A DNA stretch of 64,000 nt from Pseudoalteromonas rhizosphaerae (GTDB lineage: Bacteria > Pseudomonadota > Gammaproteobacteria > Enterobacterales > Alteromonadaceae), in NCBI RefSeq assembly GCF_902498845.1, contig NZ_CABVLM010000016.1:60717-124716 (forward strand), given 5' to 3'. The notes below the pieces were generated by a model. It was given only the letters and a program-made list of their open reading frames with translations, was not told where the DNA came from and made no database searches. Below, piece after piece: positions 17,273 through 25,529 of the stretch. Both the position numbers and the translations under genes were made by a program. Every line of letters starts with the position of its first letter. The first letter of the stretch is position 1.

Positions 17273-17379
17273 GTGTTTGGAATAAAGTAAATATTCGTGA
17301 GGGGAAGATTTTGTGAAGTCACAATAGTCGTTGATAGCAATTGCATTGAATGAATGAGTATTTGAATTCGCTAAAATAA

Positions 17380-18693
17380 TCATGTTTTTAATAAAATTGG
17401 CATAAATAACGCTCTAACATCTATTTTTGCTTCTAAGCGAGCCGCAATCAAATATAAACCAGCAAGTTTACGGTGAATAAATAATGCATCCACTGGTGGT
17501 GTATGCCATTGCTGTGCTTGTGCACTAAGTTGCAACCCAGCATCTTTAATATTTGCTGCCAGTTGGCTATTTTTAAAATCAAAATCACCATCGTGACGCA
17601 GTGGCTCACACGCCATTAAAAATAGCTCTATGACATTATCTTTATAACTGTCACGCAATGTATCTTTAAAATAACCAATCTGAGTGGCCGCATTTAATAC
17701 CCCATCACGATTATTCTCACTGCCTGCTTTAAATAAAGCTAGATAAGCTTGGCTCAACTGAGGCGAAATCTCACGGGTTGCCCCAAAATCAAATAAAACG
17801 ATTTTTTGTGTGGCTGGTTGATAATGAAAATTAGCAAAGTTTGGATCTGTTTGTATCAGTCTAAATTCAAACATTTCTTTAAAAAATAACGCAATAAGTT
17901 GCTGTGCCACAAAGCTTTGCTCTGCTTTGGGTAGATCGGTAATTCCCTCTATAGGCTGAGCCTCAATATACTGCATCGTTAATATTTGTTTAGTACTGTG
18001 CTCTTTATAGACGTTAGGAACAATAAAGTGTCGGTTATTTGCCAATGCATTTTTATAACGTAATAAATACTGCGCTTCACGATGATAATCAGCTTCCGCT
18101 AATAATTGTATTTTAGCCTCTGCGACGAGTGGCTTGATATCAAGATCTTTAGGTAATAAACGAGACAGTGTAAGCAGCGATATAACATTATCAACATCAC
18201 TGACCACACTTTTTGCGATCCCCGGGTATTGAATTTTTACAGCTAATTGCTCGCCGTTTTCATGGTAGGCCAAATGCACTTGACCAATAGAAGCGGCAGC
18301 AAATGGCCTAAGCTCAATATGTGAAAAACGCGATAACCAGTCATCTCCCCACTGCTCTTTTAATACAGTAATGAGTTGTTTGTGTGGCATGGGGTTAGCG
18401 TCTGATCGAAGTAATGCAAGTAATTGAGCAAGCTCTGGACTGAGTAGATCCCCAGCATCCATTGACAGTAGCTGCCCTAATTTCATTGCCGCACCGCGTA
18501 AGTGTGATAGTTCTGTCGCTAGGTTTTTTATGTTTTTAGGCTGCAGTAATAAGCTCTTATTATCCCAACCCTTTCCTGAAAGAGTACTTTTGGCTCCCTC
18601 AAATAACATATTACTCGCGACACTGGTTGCTAATGAGCCTAACTTTGCAAAGCGTGAAAATCGAGATGTAGGAACAGCGCGTTCATTGGCCAT
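17380..18693 (-). CDS. ABC1/UbiB (COQ8-like) atypical kinase
   Basis: 437 residues with the features of the ABC1/ADCK family: AAMKLGQ (KxGQ at 71-74), the Ala-rich loop AAAS (132-135), the VK pair (152-153), QTDPNFANF, and LFDFGATREI as the metal-binding loop. There is no C-terminal transmembrane pair, so it is not the ubiquinone-operon UbiB but a second, COQ8-like member. Such proteins support ubiquinone or lipid metabolism as ATPases; the role here is unknown. Stands alone, flanked by bidirectional terminators. Confidence 0.88.
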   Translation of the reverse strand: MANERAVPTSRFSRFAKLGSLATSVASNMLFEGAKSTLSGKGWDNKSLLLQPKNIKNLATELSHLRGAAMKLGQLLSMDAGDLLSPELAQLLALLRSDANPMPHKQLITVLKEQWGDDWLSRFSHIELRPFAAASIGQVHLAYHENGEQLAVKIQYPGIAKSVVSDVDNVISLLTLSRLLPKDLDIKPLVAEAKIQLLAEADYHREAQYLLRYKNALANNRHFIVPNVYKEHSTKQILTMQYIEAQPIEGITDLPKAEQSFVAQQLIALFFKEMFEFRLIQTDPNFANFHYQPATQKIVLFDFGATREISPQLSQAYLALFKAGSENNRDGVLNAATQIGYFKDTLRDSYKDNVIELFLMACEPLRHDGDFDFKNSQLAANIKDAGLQLSAQAQQWHTPPVDALFIHRKLAGLYLIAARLEAKIDVRALFMPILLKT

Positions 18694-18786
18694 ACTAAAA
18701 CCTAGTTAACGAATATATTTACCAGTTTATACGTATCAAGCTGGGTATACGATCGAATTGACAACTGGCTGGATAAAACTAACCAC

Positions 18787-18820
18787 AAAAAAACCTCGCC
18801 ATTATAATGACGAGGTTTTT
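18787..18820. terminator. Bidirectional terminator between the AbgT and kinase genes
   Basis: AAAAACCTCG...CGAGGTTTTT with a central CAT-TATA-ATG stem lies 27 bases past the AbgT-family stop on the minus strand. Confidence 0.85.
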
Positions 18821-18846
18821 ACACATAAATATTTAGCCGTGATTTA

Positions 18847-20406
18847 TTAAGGCGCGACTGCTGGGTACACGTAACTTGCGTCTAATCCAAGCGGGATACC
18901 CAGTGCCCAGTAACCGAGTAAAAATAAGCTCCAGCCAATCATAAAAGCGATTGAATATGGCAGCATCATCGCGATAAGCGTGCCAATGCCCGTGCCTTTG
19001 ACGTATTTTTGGCAGTACACCACAACTAATGGGAAATACGGCATTAAAGGAGTGATGATGTTTGAACTAGAATCGCCCACGCGATAAGCCGCTTGAGTTA
19101 AATCTGGCGAGATACCTAACTGCATTAACATAGGCACAAACACCGGGCCCAGTAGCGCCCACTTTGCTGAACTTGAGCCAACAAACAAGTTTACAAAACC
19201 AGTTAAAAAGATGATACCGACAACAGTCACCGCACTTGGTAACTCCATGGCTTTTAACAGCTGTGCGCCTTCAATTGCCAGCAGAGCTCCCAAGTTTGAT
19301 TTACTAAATGCAGCAATAAACAAGGCACAAAAGAACGCCATTACAATATAATACGCCATGCCGCCCATTGCTTTACTCATGGCATCTATCATATCTTTAG
19401 AGCTTTTAAAGGTGCCAACGGTAAAACCATACACTGCACCAGGTATCCAAAACAGTAAGAAAATTAGCGGTACGATAGATTGCATTAAAGGCGAGCGAAA
19501 ATTAGTTAAAGAGCCATCTTCGCTTCGCATTGCAGAATCCGCAGGGGCTGACACATAGGCTAATAACGCAAGACCTGCAATCATCACTGTACTTGCAATA
19601 AAAAACGCGCGTTTTTCGTCGCTACGAGCATCTTCAAATGCTGGTAAGTCTTCTTTATTACCATCTAATTCGGTATTTTTTAACCGTGGTTCAATAATTT
19701 TATCGGTGATGTACCAGCCTAATAAAATAATGAATAAACTTGAAGCCGAGGTAAACGCCCAGTTATTTAATGGGTTAATCGACATCGCGGGGTTAATAAT
19801 TTGCGCCGCACTTTGGGTAAAGCTTTGCAGTAGTGGATCAATCCCCGACGGAATAAAGTTTGCACCAAAGCCACCACTGACTCCCGCAAATGCCGCCGCA
19901 ATACCAGCTAGTGGATGGCGCCCTGCGGCATAAAATATAACACCAGCTAACGGAATGACTAACACATAACCTGCATCGGTTGCTGTATGGCTGACGATGG
20001 CGACTAAAATAATTGACGGCGTTAAAAGTTTTTTAGGTGTCACCTTTAACATTAACTTAAGGCCAGTATTAATAAAGCCAGAATGTTCAGCAACCCCTAC
20101 ACCCAGCATGGCCACTAACACCACACCTAACGGTGCAAAACCGGTAAAAGTTTTTACCATTGATGATAAAAAGGTCGCTAACGAATCACTCGCCAACATA
20201 TTATTAATAATAATGGCTTCACCGGTACGAGGGTCGATAGCGTCAAAAGTAACACCTGAGAACCACCACGACAGTAGCCAAATTAGTAACATGGCAAACA
20301 AAAAGATGATTGCCGGATCAGGCAGTTTATTTCCTACCCGCTCAACAAAATTTAAAAATCGCGCAACTATGCCCGAGGGCATTGCCGCATCTTTATTATT
20401 ATTCAT
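18847..20406 (-). CDS. AbgT-family transporter
   Basis: 519-residue multi-pass inner-membrane protein. Family members import p-aminobenzoyl-glutamate or export sulfonamide-like compounds by proton or sodium coupling. The N-terminal FVERVGNKLPDPAIIF, the SHTATDAGYVLVIPLAG segment, and the C-terminal GSSSAKWALLGPVFVPM and LMPYFPLVVVYCQKY are characteristic. No abgA/abgB peptidase genes are adjacent, so the substrate is open. Single-gene unit ending at the terminator downstream. Confidence 0.9.
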   Translation of the reverse strand: MNNNKDAAMPSGIVARFLNFVERVGNKLPDPAIIFLFAMLLIWLLSWWFSGVTFDAIDPRTGEAIIINNMLASDSLATFLSSMVKTFTGFAPLGVVLVAMLGVGVAEHSGFINTGLKLMLKVTPKKLLTPSIILVAIVSHTATDAGYVLVIPLAGVIFYAAGRHPLAGIAAAFAGVSGGFGANFIPSGIDPLLQSFTQSAAQIINPAMSINPLNNWAFTSASSLFIILLGWYITDKIIEPRLKNTELDGNKEDLPAFEDARSDEKRAFFIASTVMIAGLALLAYVSAPADSAMRSEDGSLTNFRSPLMQSIVPLIFLLFWIPGAVYGFTVGTFKSSKDMIDAMSKAMGGMAYYIVMAFFCALFIAAFSKSNLGALLAIEGAQLLKAMELPSAVTVVGIIFLTGFVNLFVGSSSAKWALLGPVFVPMLMQLGISPDLTQAAYRVGDSSSNIITPLMPYFPLVVVYCQKYVKGTGIGTLIAMMLPYSIAFMIGWSLFLLGYWALGIPLGLDASYVYPAVAP

Positions 20407-20520
20407 TTCACTTGTTCCCTAGAGTTTAGTCAGTGGTACTTTAGCGTATCTAGGGAATGAGGTAAATTTTAAGTGAACAGAAAATACATTTTATAGGAAC
20501 TAAATAGGCTCAATGCACAA

Positions 20521-20547
20521 AAAAACGGCACTATTGCCGTTTTTTTA
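20521..20547. terminator. Terminator of the epmC-yfcL operon
   Basis: A-run, ACGGCA, loop CTAT, TGCCGT, T-run. It lies about 20 bases past the yfcL stop on the minus strand and is symmetrical enough to work both ways. Confidence 0.85.
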
Positions 20548-20568
20548 AATAACTTTTTATTTAGTCTT

Positions 20569-20844
20569 TTAAGCGAGTGCTTTTACTTCTTCCCATAATC
20601 TTACTACTAGGGCTTTATCTTCTTCGTTAAGCTCACCATTGCGATACGCTTTCACTAAACTTTTTTCAACGGTTTCATTGAGCTCATCTATTTCAAGATT
20701 AAGCTCTTCAACTTGCGCATAGCCTACTGCTAAATCAAAATGGCCTCGTAAATAACCACCGGCAAATAACTCATCATCAGTGGCTTTGATCACTAAGTCA
20801 TCAAAATACTGTTGGGCTGCGTCAATATAATTTACTAAACTCAC
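20569..20844 (-). CDS. yfcL: YfcL family protein
   Basis: 91 residues from the GTG at 20844, similar to E. coli YfcL (92). The DDELFAGGYLRGHFDLAV core is nearly identical to the E. coli DDELFASGYLRGHLTLAI. AGGAG lies 8 bases before this GTG; the TTG at 20880 has none and would add 12 residues. Acidic, helical, cytoplasmic, function unknown. Last gene of the epmC / NAD-kinase-like / yfcL operon. Confidence 0.9.
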   Translation of the reverse strand: MSLVNYIDAAQQYFDDLVIKATDDELFAGGYLRGHFDLAVGYAQVEELNLEIDELNETVEKSLVKAYRNGELNEEDKALVVRLWEEVKALA

Positions 20845-20880
20845 TTCTACTTCTCCTGATTTTGCAGGGTCTTCTACCAA

Positions 20881-21996
20881 TCAATCTTGATGGCCTACTG
20901 CATACATAATATGGTCGTTAAATCCGCAGGTTACACGAATATAACCGCTTAATTCATCATCCAGCTCACTATCGCCTGTATCGCAAATGAGCGGGCGGCC
21001 GTTTAAAGCCTGTAATTTAGTTTTGGTAGCCACCACAATAATATTATCCAGCCCTATCGCGCGAATAAGTGCTGGGCTTAACTGTTGATTGCCACGGCCA
21101 AAAATATGGCCTTGGCCACCAATTAGCGTGATCACTAATTTAGTGTCGCGCTGATGGGTCATCGCTAATAATTGTTCAGCTGTAAGATCTTGCGCAATTA
21201 AGCTTTGATCTGCAACTAAATCAACACCTAATAAGGTATTTTCAAGTCCCATTTCTTGCATAATAGCTGCAACTGTTGAGCCACTGCCCATTACATATAA
21301 CGTATCTTCATCCATTTCACTGACGACATAGGCGGCAATATCAGCAAGTACCAGCTCGTCGGTTTCTTTACCGCCATTTTTTACCGCTTGTACATAACGT
21401 ACTTCACTGGGTACTTGCATTTCACCATAACGTTTTGCTTTAACTGTGCCTTGACGAAACGCATCTTCGTCAATATCCATCACATCGGCATCGCCTAAGG
21501 TAACTAGTTCACCTTTGACCAGCATTTCGACTACCCGCCCTGCGGCCTTTGGCGTGATTGCATAAACCCCTGAATGAATTTTACAGCCAGCAGGAATGCC
21601 AAGTGCCGGTACGCTATCTTCAACCGCATGACAAATATTGCGCGCAGTGCCATCGCCACCAGCAAATAAAATTAAATCAACACCTAGCTGTTGCAATACC
21701 TTGGCTGCACGCTCAGTATCATCTGCACTACTGGGGTGCTCGCTTTGATACACAACTTCGGTATTAAAACCAAGATCTGTCGCGGTGCTTTCACCCATTG
21801 AGTGATTAACAGTATAAATTGTTATTTTATCTTGATAAGGCAATAACACCTCAAGCGCTGCTTTAGTGCGTAAATTAGCTTTTGGCTCAGCGCCAAGGGC
21901 CAGAGCTTTAGCCGCAACACCATCACTACCTTTGAGCGCCACACTGCCACCTAAACCAGCAACTGGGTTTACAATTAGTCCTAACTTAAACTGCAT
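20881..21996 (-). CDS. ATP-NAD kinase-like (AcoX/COG3199) protein
   Basis: 371 residues. LFAGGDGTARNI is the GGDGT motif of the NAD-kinase/diacylglycerol-kinase superfamily, preceded by a glycine-rich LGLIVNPVAGLGGSVALKG. The C-terminal half (LVITLIGGQGHIFGRGNQQLSP) is typical of the larger AcoX-type branch rather than NadK. Probably phosphorylates a nucleotide or small polyol; the substrate is unknown. AGGAG lies 7 bases before the ATG. The ATG overlaps the end of epmC by 11 bases. Confidence 0.85.
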   Translation of the reverse strand: MQFKLGLIVNPVAGLGGSVALKGSDGVAAKALALGAEPKANLRTKAALEVLLPYQDKITIYTVNHSMGESTATDLGFNTEVVYQSEHPSSADDTERAAKVLQQLGVDLILFAGGDGTARNICHAVEDSVPALGIPAGCKIHSGVYAITPKAAGRVVEMLVKGELVTLGDADVMDIDEDAFRQGTVKAKRYGEMQVPSEVRYVQAVKNGGKETDELVLADIAAYVVSEMDEDTLYVMGSGSTVAAIMQEMGLENTLLGVDLVADQSLIAQDLTAEQLLAMTHQRDTKLVITLIGGQGHIFGRGNQQLSPALIRAIGLDNIIVVATKTKLQALNGRPLICDTGDSELDDELSGYIRVTCGFNDHIMYAVGHQD

Positions 21997-22540
21997 TACT
22001 TAACTCCTGAGGATGTTGCCATACAAACTGCCCAGCATTCAATGGCCATGGCGTATTGTAAAATTCGCTTAATGCTTTTAAAAGTGCAGTAGTACGAGGA
22101 TTAAAGCCTATTTTTAGTAACTGTAAAAGTTGCTTGTGTACTCGCGCCTGAAAATCAAAACGACAGGTTTGCTCACCATTTAAATTATCAACCGAAACAT
22201 TAAACTCAAAACCTGTAGCAACACTCAACGCCCACTCGATTGCTTGCGGTTTTACTTCAACGGCTTCAAATTCTGCTTGCTGAGCTTTATCACGGCCATC
22301 TGGGCAATACCAATAACCGTAATCTTCGAGTAAACGACGTTTATCACCCGCCACTAGCCAATGAGCTATTTCGTGCAGTGCACTGGCATAAAAACCATGG
22401 GCAAACACAATTTGATGATACGGCGTTTTAACATCAGCGGGAATATAAATAGGCTCATGCTCACCTTTGACCAAGCGTGTATTATGGCTGTGGTAAAAAG
22501 TGCGTTCAAAAATAGATGTTAAATCGGCTATTTGATGCAT
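21986..22540 (-). CDS. epmC: Elongation factor P hydroxylase EpmC
   Basis: Hydroxylates the beta-lysyl-lysine on elongation factor P. The ATG at 22540 gives 184 residues beginning MHQIADLTSIFERTF. NTRLVKGEHEPIYIPAD, VFAHGFYASALHEIAHW (HE-x-x-H at 56-60), GYWYCPDGRD and FEAVEVKPQA match E. coli YfcM closely. The upstream ATG at 22585 adds residues not found in the family. First gene of the epmC / NAD-kinase-like / yfcL operon. EF-P itself, epmA and epmB are not in the window. Confidence 0.95.
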   Translation of the reverse strand: MHQIADLTSIFERTFYHSHNTRLVKGEHEPIYIPADVKTPYHQIVFAHGFYASALHEIAHWLVAGDKRRLLEDYGYWYCPDGRDKAQQAEFEAVEVKPQAIEWALSVATGFEFNVSVDNLNGEQTCRFDFQARVHKQLLQLLKIGFNPRTTALLKALSEFYNTPWPLNAGQFVWQHPQELSNAV

Positions 22541-22800
22541 AAAAGTCTGATTAATTCGCCTCGGTAAAATGCAACAAATGCACATTAAAATCGAGGCGAA
22601 TTGTACGGGCTTTTAGCAAGAATGTAAAAGTTGATAACGACTAAGCAGCCATGCGTTATTGTCTTGCCTTTACTTTGCAAATTTAGCTAAGCCAAAATTA
22701 TGTATTCGCTGCAATCTAGCTCCTTTTATTTACTGTTCAAGTAATAACCCTTATCCTCTTTACACTTACTATCCGAATTTAAGAATAAAATTATAAACCC

Positions 22801-23505
22801 ATGTTCAAATTACTTTTTATAAAACGACCGAAGCTTTTAGTTGTTACTTTAATTACGCTGATAAGTATCCCCCTGCCCTCATTTGCAAAAAGTGTCAGCA
22901 TCAATGTGTTTGCAATCCCTTCCAAATCAATCATTAACTTAGTTGAGCAAACTAGTGATGCATTAAAAAAAGAAGGGATCATGAGTTTTTATGAAAAAGG
23001 CAAGCCAGTGCACGCTACTTTGTATTTAACTGACTTTGTTGAAGGCTCAGAAGAAGACATTAAACGTGCTGTAAAAAGTATCACCGAGCAACATCAAGAA
23101 TTTGCTATAACAGCGCAAGGCTTTACTGTCACGCAAAGTAATTGGGCATTTATTAACTTACAGTATTCGCCTAAGCTGCAAAGGCTATCGGACGAAGTAA
23201 CACTGGCTCTTGAGCCATTACGTGATACAAACGCAGTCATACCTAGCTGGGTTAAAAACTACCCCAACAAATTAACGGCCTTTGAGCGCTATGGTAGCCC
23301 CAATGTATTTCAGAACTTTCAGCCGCATTTAACATTATTAGCTAACGAGAAAAGCCCTAAGCTCGTTATTTTAAATAAACAAATGCAAGCCCACCCGCCT
23401 GAAGCGCAGGGTAAAATAATCGGCATTGGGATTGGCATTTCAGACCCGTTTGGCCAACAGAAACAAGTGATCGCAGAATACTTTTTTAATAACGATAAAA
23501 ACTAA
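22801..23505 (+). CDS. Exported 2H phosphoesterase-like protein
   Basis: 234 residues. The signal peptide runs about 1-29 (ends SFA). The two HxT motifs of the 2H phosphoesterase (LigT-like) fold are His71-Ala-Thr73 in HATLYLTD and His176-Leu-Thr178 in FQPHLTLL, about 105 residues apart. Cytoplasmic relatives open cyclic phosphates on RNA or nucleotides; an exported one probably acts on extracytoplasmic nucleotides or lipid phosphates. No clear ribosome-binding site. Convergent with the DUF4112 gene. Confidence 0.78.
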   Translation: MFKLLFIKRPKLLVVTLITLISIPLPSFAKSVSINVFAIPSKSIINLVEQTSDALKKEGIMSFYEKGKPVHATLYLTDFVEGSEEDIKRAVKSITEQHQEFAITAQGFTVTQSNWAFINLQYSPKLQRLSDEVTLALEPLRDTNAVIPSWVKNYPNKLTAFERYGSPNVFQNFQPHLTLLANEKSPKLVILNKQMQAHPPEAQGKIIGIGIGISDPFGQQKQVIAEYFFNNDKN

Positions 23506-23523
23506 CTTATTTTTATCGTTATT
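23488..23523. terminator. Convergent terminator inside both gene ends
   Basis: AATAACGATAAAAA (23488-23501) and its perfect complement (23510-23523) form a 14-bp stem with an 8-base loop. The stop codons of the 2H gene (plus) and the DUF4112 gene (minus) both lie within or beside the stem. T-rich tails occur on both strands. Confidence 0.8.
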
Positions 23524-23872
23524 GTTTTACTAAGTAGCGTTTCAGTAGACGGGTATTGCGGGTATTTGCTTTAAAGTAAGCGTCAAAAATATCACCGACA
23601 AGCGGAATTAGGCCACCAAAAAAATCAATCAACATATTTATTACGATACGTAATTTTATACGCTTACTAACTCCTAGACGCTGGGCTTCAAATAGAATAT
23701 AGCTAGATAAAATTAGCCCAGCTAGATCTCCAATACCAGGCAGAATACCGATCAGTGCCTCTACGCCAAACTTAAACCGAGTAAAAGGAATGCCAATACT
23801 GCTGTCGGTAAAGCGACTAAACCTTTCTAGCCGCTTTAATGTATCTTGGTGTGATAGCTTAATCTGTTCCAT
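23519..23872 (-). CDS. DUF4112 membrane protein
   Basis: 117 residues with two hydrophobic glycine-rich segments (about 35-60 and 78-97). LIGILPGIGDLAGLILSSYILFEA and the repeated PLVGDIFDAYFKAN are the DUF4112 signature. Small inner-membrane protein of unknown function. Its stop lies in the shared hairpin with the exported 2H gene. Confidence 0.85.
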   Translation of the reverse strand: MEQIKLSHQDTLKRLERFSRFTDSSIGIPFTRFKFGVEALIGILPGIGDLAGLILSSYILFEAQRLGVSKRIKLRIVINMLIDFFGGLIPLVGDIFDAYFKANTRNTRLLKRYLVKQ

Positions 23873-23906
23873 ACGTCCTCATAACCTTATCGCATGGCAA
23901 GTTACT

Positions 23907-24557
23907 TTAAGTAACATCAACCCCTGCTTCATCGCAAGCAACAATATCAGTTTCTTTTAGCGCTTCGGTGATCCACTGTTGTAATGTAGGGCAACTTAAA
24001 ACATGCTGACAATAATGCTCCGCCAAAGCTGAAAGTGAAATTTGGTAGGTTTTTAACCTAAGTACTACAGGCGCATACATAGCATCTGCGATACTAAACT
24101 CACCAAACAACCACGCATTTGGGTAACTACGTTGTTGCTGGCTGAATATTTCATCAATGCGGCTAATGTCTTTTTTAGCCGCCGCAGATAACTCAATTAG
24201 GCGAGTTGCACGAATATTCATTGGCATTTCATTACGCAGCGCCATAAAGCCGGTATGCATTTCAGCGCTTAAACTGCGGGCTGTCGCTCGCTGCGCAATA
24301 TCAATAGGCCAAGCTGTATTTGATAAATAAGCATCATTGATGTATTCACAAATTGCCAATGAATCCCATACCTGCAAGTCGCCATCGACTAAGGCGGGTA
24401 CTTTCTGTACTGCAAAACTGTTTTTAAGCGTTTCATAAAACTCAGGGGTGTCTAATACGAGTTGTTTCTCAGTAAAAATAACATTGAATTTACTCATTAA
24501 ATACCATGCTCTAAGCGACCATGTCGAATAGTTTTTATTACCGATAAATAATTGCAT
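23907..24557 (-). CDS. Glutathione S-transferase family protein
   Basis: 216 residues. An N-terminal thioredoxin-like domain (about 1-82) contains NYSTWSLRAW, likely including the catalytic Ser. It has KVPALVDGDLQVWDSLAICEYI, with the glutathione-binding VPAL and (D/E)S pair, and a helical C-terminal domain with SIADAMYAPVV. Cytoplasmic detoxification or stress role; substrate unknown. Divergent from a LysR regulator 109 bp away that may control it. Confidence 0.9.
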   Translation of the reverse strand: MQLFIGNKNYSTWSLRAWYLMSKFNVIFTEKQLVLDTPEFYETLKNSFAVQKVPALVDGDLQVWDSLAICEYINDAYLSNTAWPIDIAQRATARSLSAEMHTGFMALRNEMPMNIRATRLIELSAAAKKDISRIDEIFSQQQRSYPNAWLFGEFSIADAMYAPVVLRLKTYQISLSALAEHYCQHVLSCPTLQQWITEALKETDIVACDEAGVDVT

Positions 24558-24666
24558 TTGCGTTCCTTAGTAGTGTTTAATATCCCTAATATAGAGCAGT
24601 AGTAAATTAATTACTTACCAATAGTTTTTATACAATACATAAATAAAATTGATAGATGAGTTAAAT

Positions 24667-25512
24667 ATGGATTTAGACGCCCTACGTACTTTTTGCGCTT
24701 TTGTTGAAACGGGCAGCTTTACTCGCGCTGCTCAACAAGTATACCGCACCCAATCGGCAGTGAGCATGCAAATGAAAAAGCTCGAACAAGAGCTGGGTAA
24801 TCCATTATTTATCAAACAAGGCAGGCAGCTTGTACTATCGTCAAGTGGCGTTCACTTAGCCAGCTACGCAAAACAATTATTAGCACTGCATGATGAAGCC
24901 TATAAACAACTTAAAACCGGTGGTGGGCAAACTCGCGTGCGCTTAGCATGTCCTGACGATTATGCAGGCACAGTATTACCTAAAGTTGTGGCTTTATTAC
25001 ATAAACATATACCGCAACTTGATTTACAAATCAGTTGCGCGCCGACCAACCAGCTCAAAACACAGCTAGATCAAGGCTTGCTAGACATGGTGATTGCGAC
25101 GCGCTCGCCCAGCTCTGAAGAAGGTTATTTTTTACAATCAAGCAAAGGTGTGTGGGTTAAAAGTGCCGAATTTAACTATCAATCCGCTATGACCCTGCCG
25201 GTTGCAATATTTCAACGAGATTGTAAATTTCATCAAGCGGCTATTGAAGGGTTACTAAAGGCTGAACGCCCATTTAACATTGTTGCTTGCTGCGGCTCGC
25301 TCAGTGCGCTCACAGCATTAGTAAAAGCCAATCTAGCCGTTGGTGTGATGGCTGAGGTAAGTAACACTCAGGAGCTGGTGACGGTTACTGACTCAACTCT
25401 GCCGCCCTTGCCCGTTATTGATATCGTGCTATTACACGCTAACCACGCTCATAACCCGATAAAACGAGAGTTAGTAAAGCTAATAGCAGCAGACTATGCA
25501 CTTACCTTGTGA
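24667..25512 (+). CDS. LysR-family transcriptional regulator
   Basis: 281 residues from the ATG at 24667 (MDLDALRTFCAFVETGSFTRAAQQV), the usual LysR beginning; the ATG at 24649 adds six residues. The winged helix-turn-helix spans about 1-60 (SAVSMQMKKLEQELG is the recognition region) and is followed by a periplasmic-binding-protein-like effector domain. Divergent from the GST gene, its probable target. Effector unknown. Confidence 0.92.
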   Translation: MDLDALRTFCAFVETGSFTRAAQQVYRTQSAVSMQMKKLEQELGNPLFIKQGRQLVLSSSGVHLASYAKQLLALHDEAYKQLKTGGGQTRVRLACPDDYAGTVLPKVVALLHKHIPQLDLQISCAPTNQLKTQLDQGLLDMVIATRSPSSEEGYFLQSSKGVWVKSAEFNYQSAMTLPVAIFQRDCKFHQAAIEGLLKAERPFNIVACCGSLSALTALVKANLAVGVMAEVSNTQELVTVTDSTLPPLPVIDIVLLHANHAHNPIKRELVKLIAADYALTL

Positions 25513-25529
25513 ATCTTGGGTTTTAAAGA

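Noticed and set aside
17380..18693. Ubiquinone biosynthesis ubiB
   Set aside because: No C-terminal transmembrane pair and no ubiE/ubiJ neighbours; the protein is closer to COQ8-like ABC1 members.
19997..20422. 141-codon open frame opposite the AbgT-family gene
   Set aside because: Complement of a clear multi-pass transporter, with no recognisable domain.
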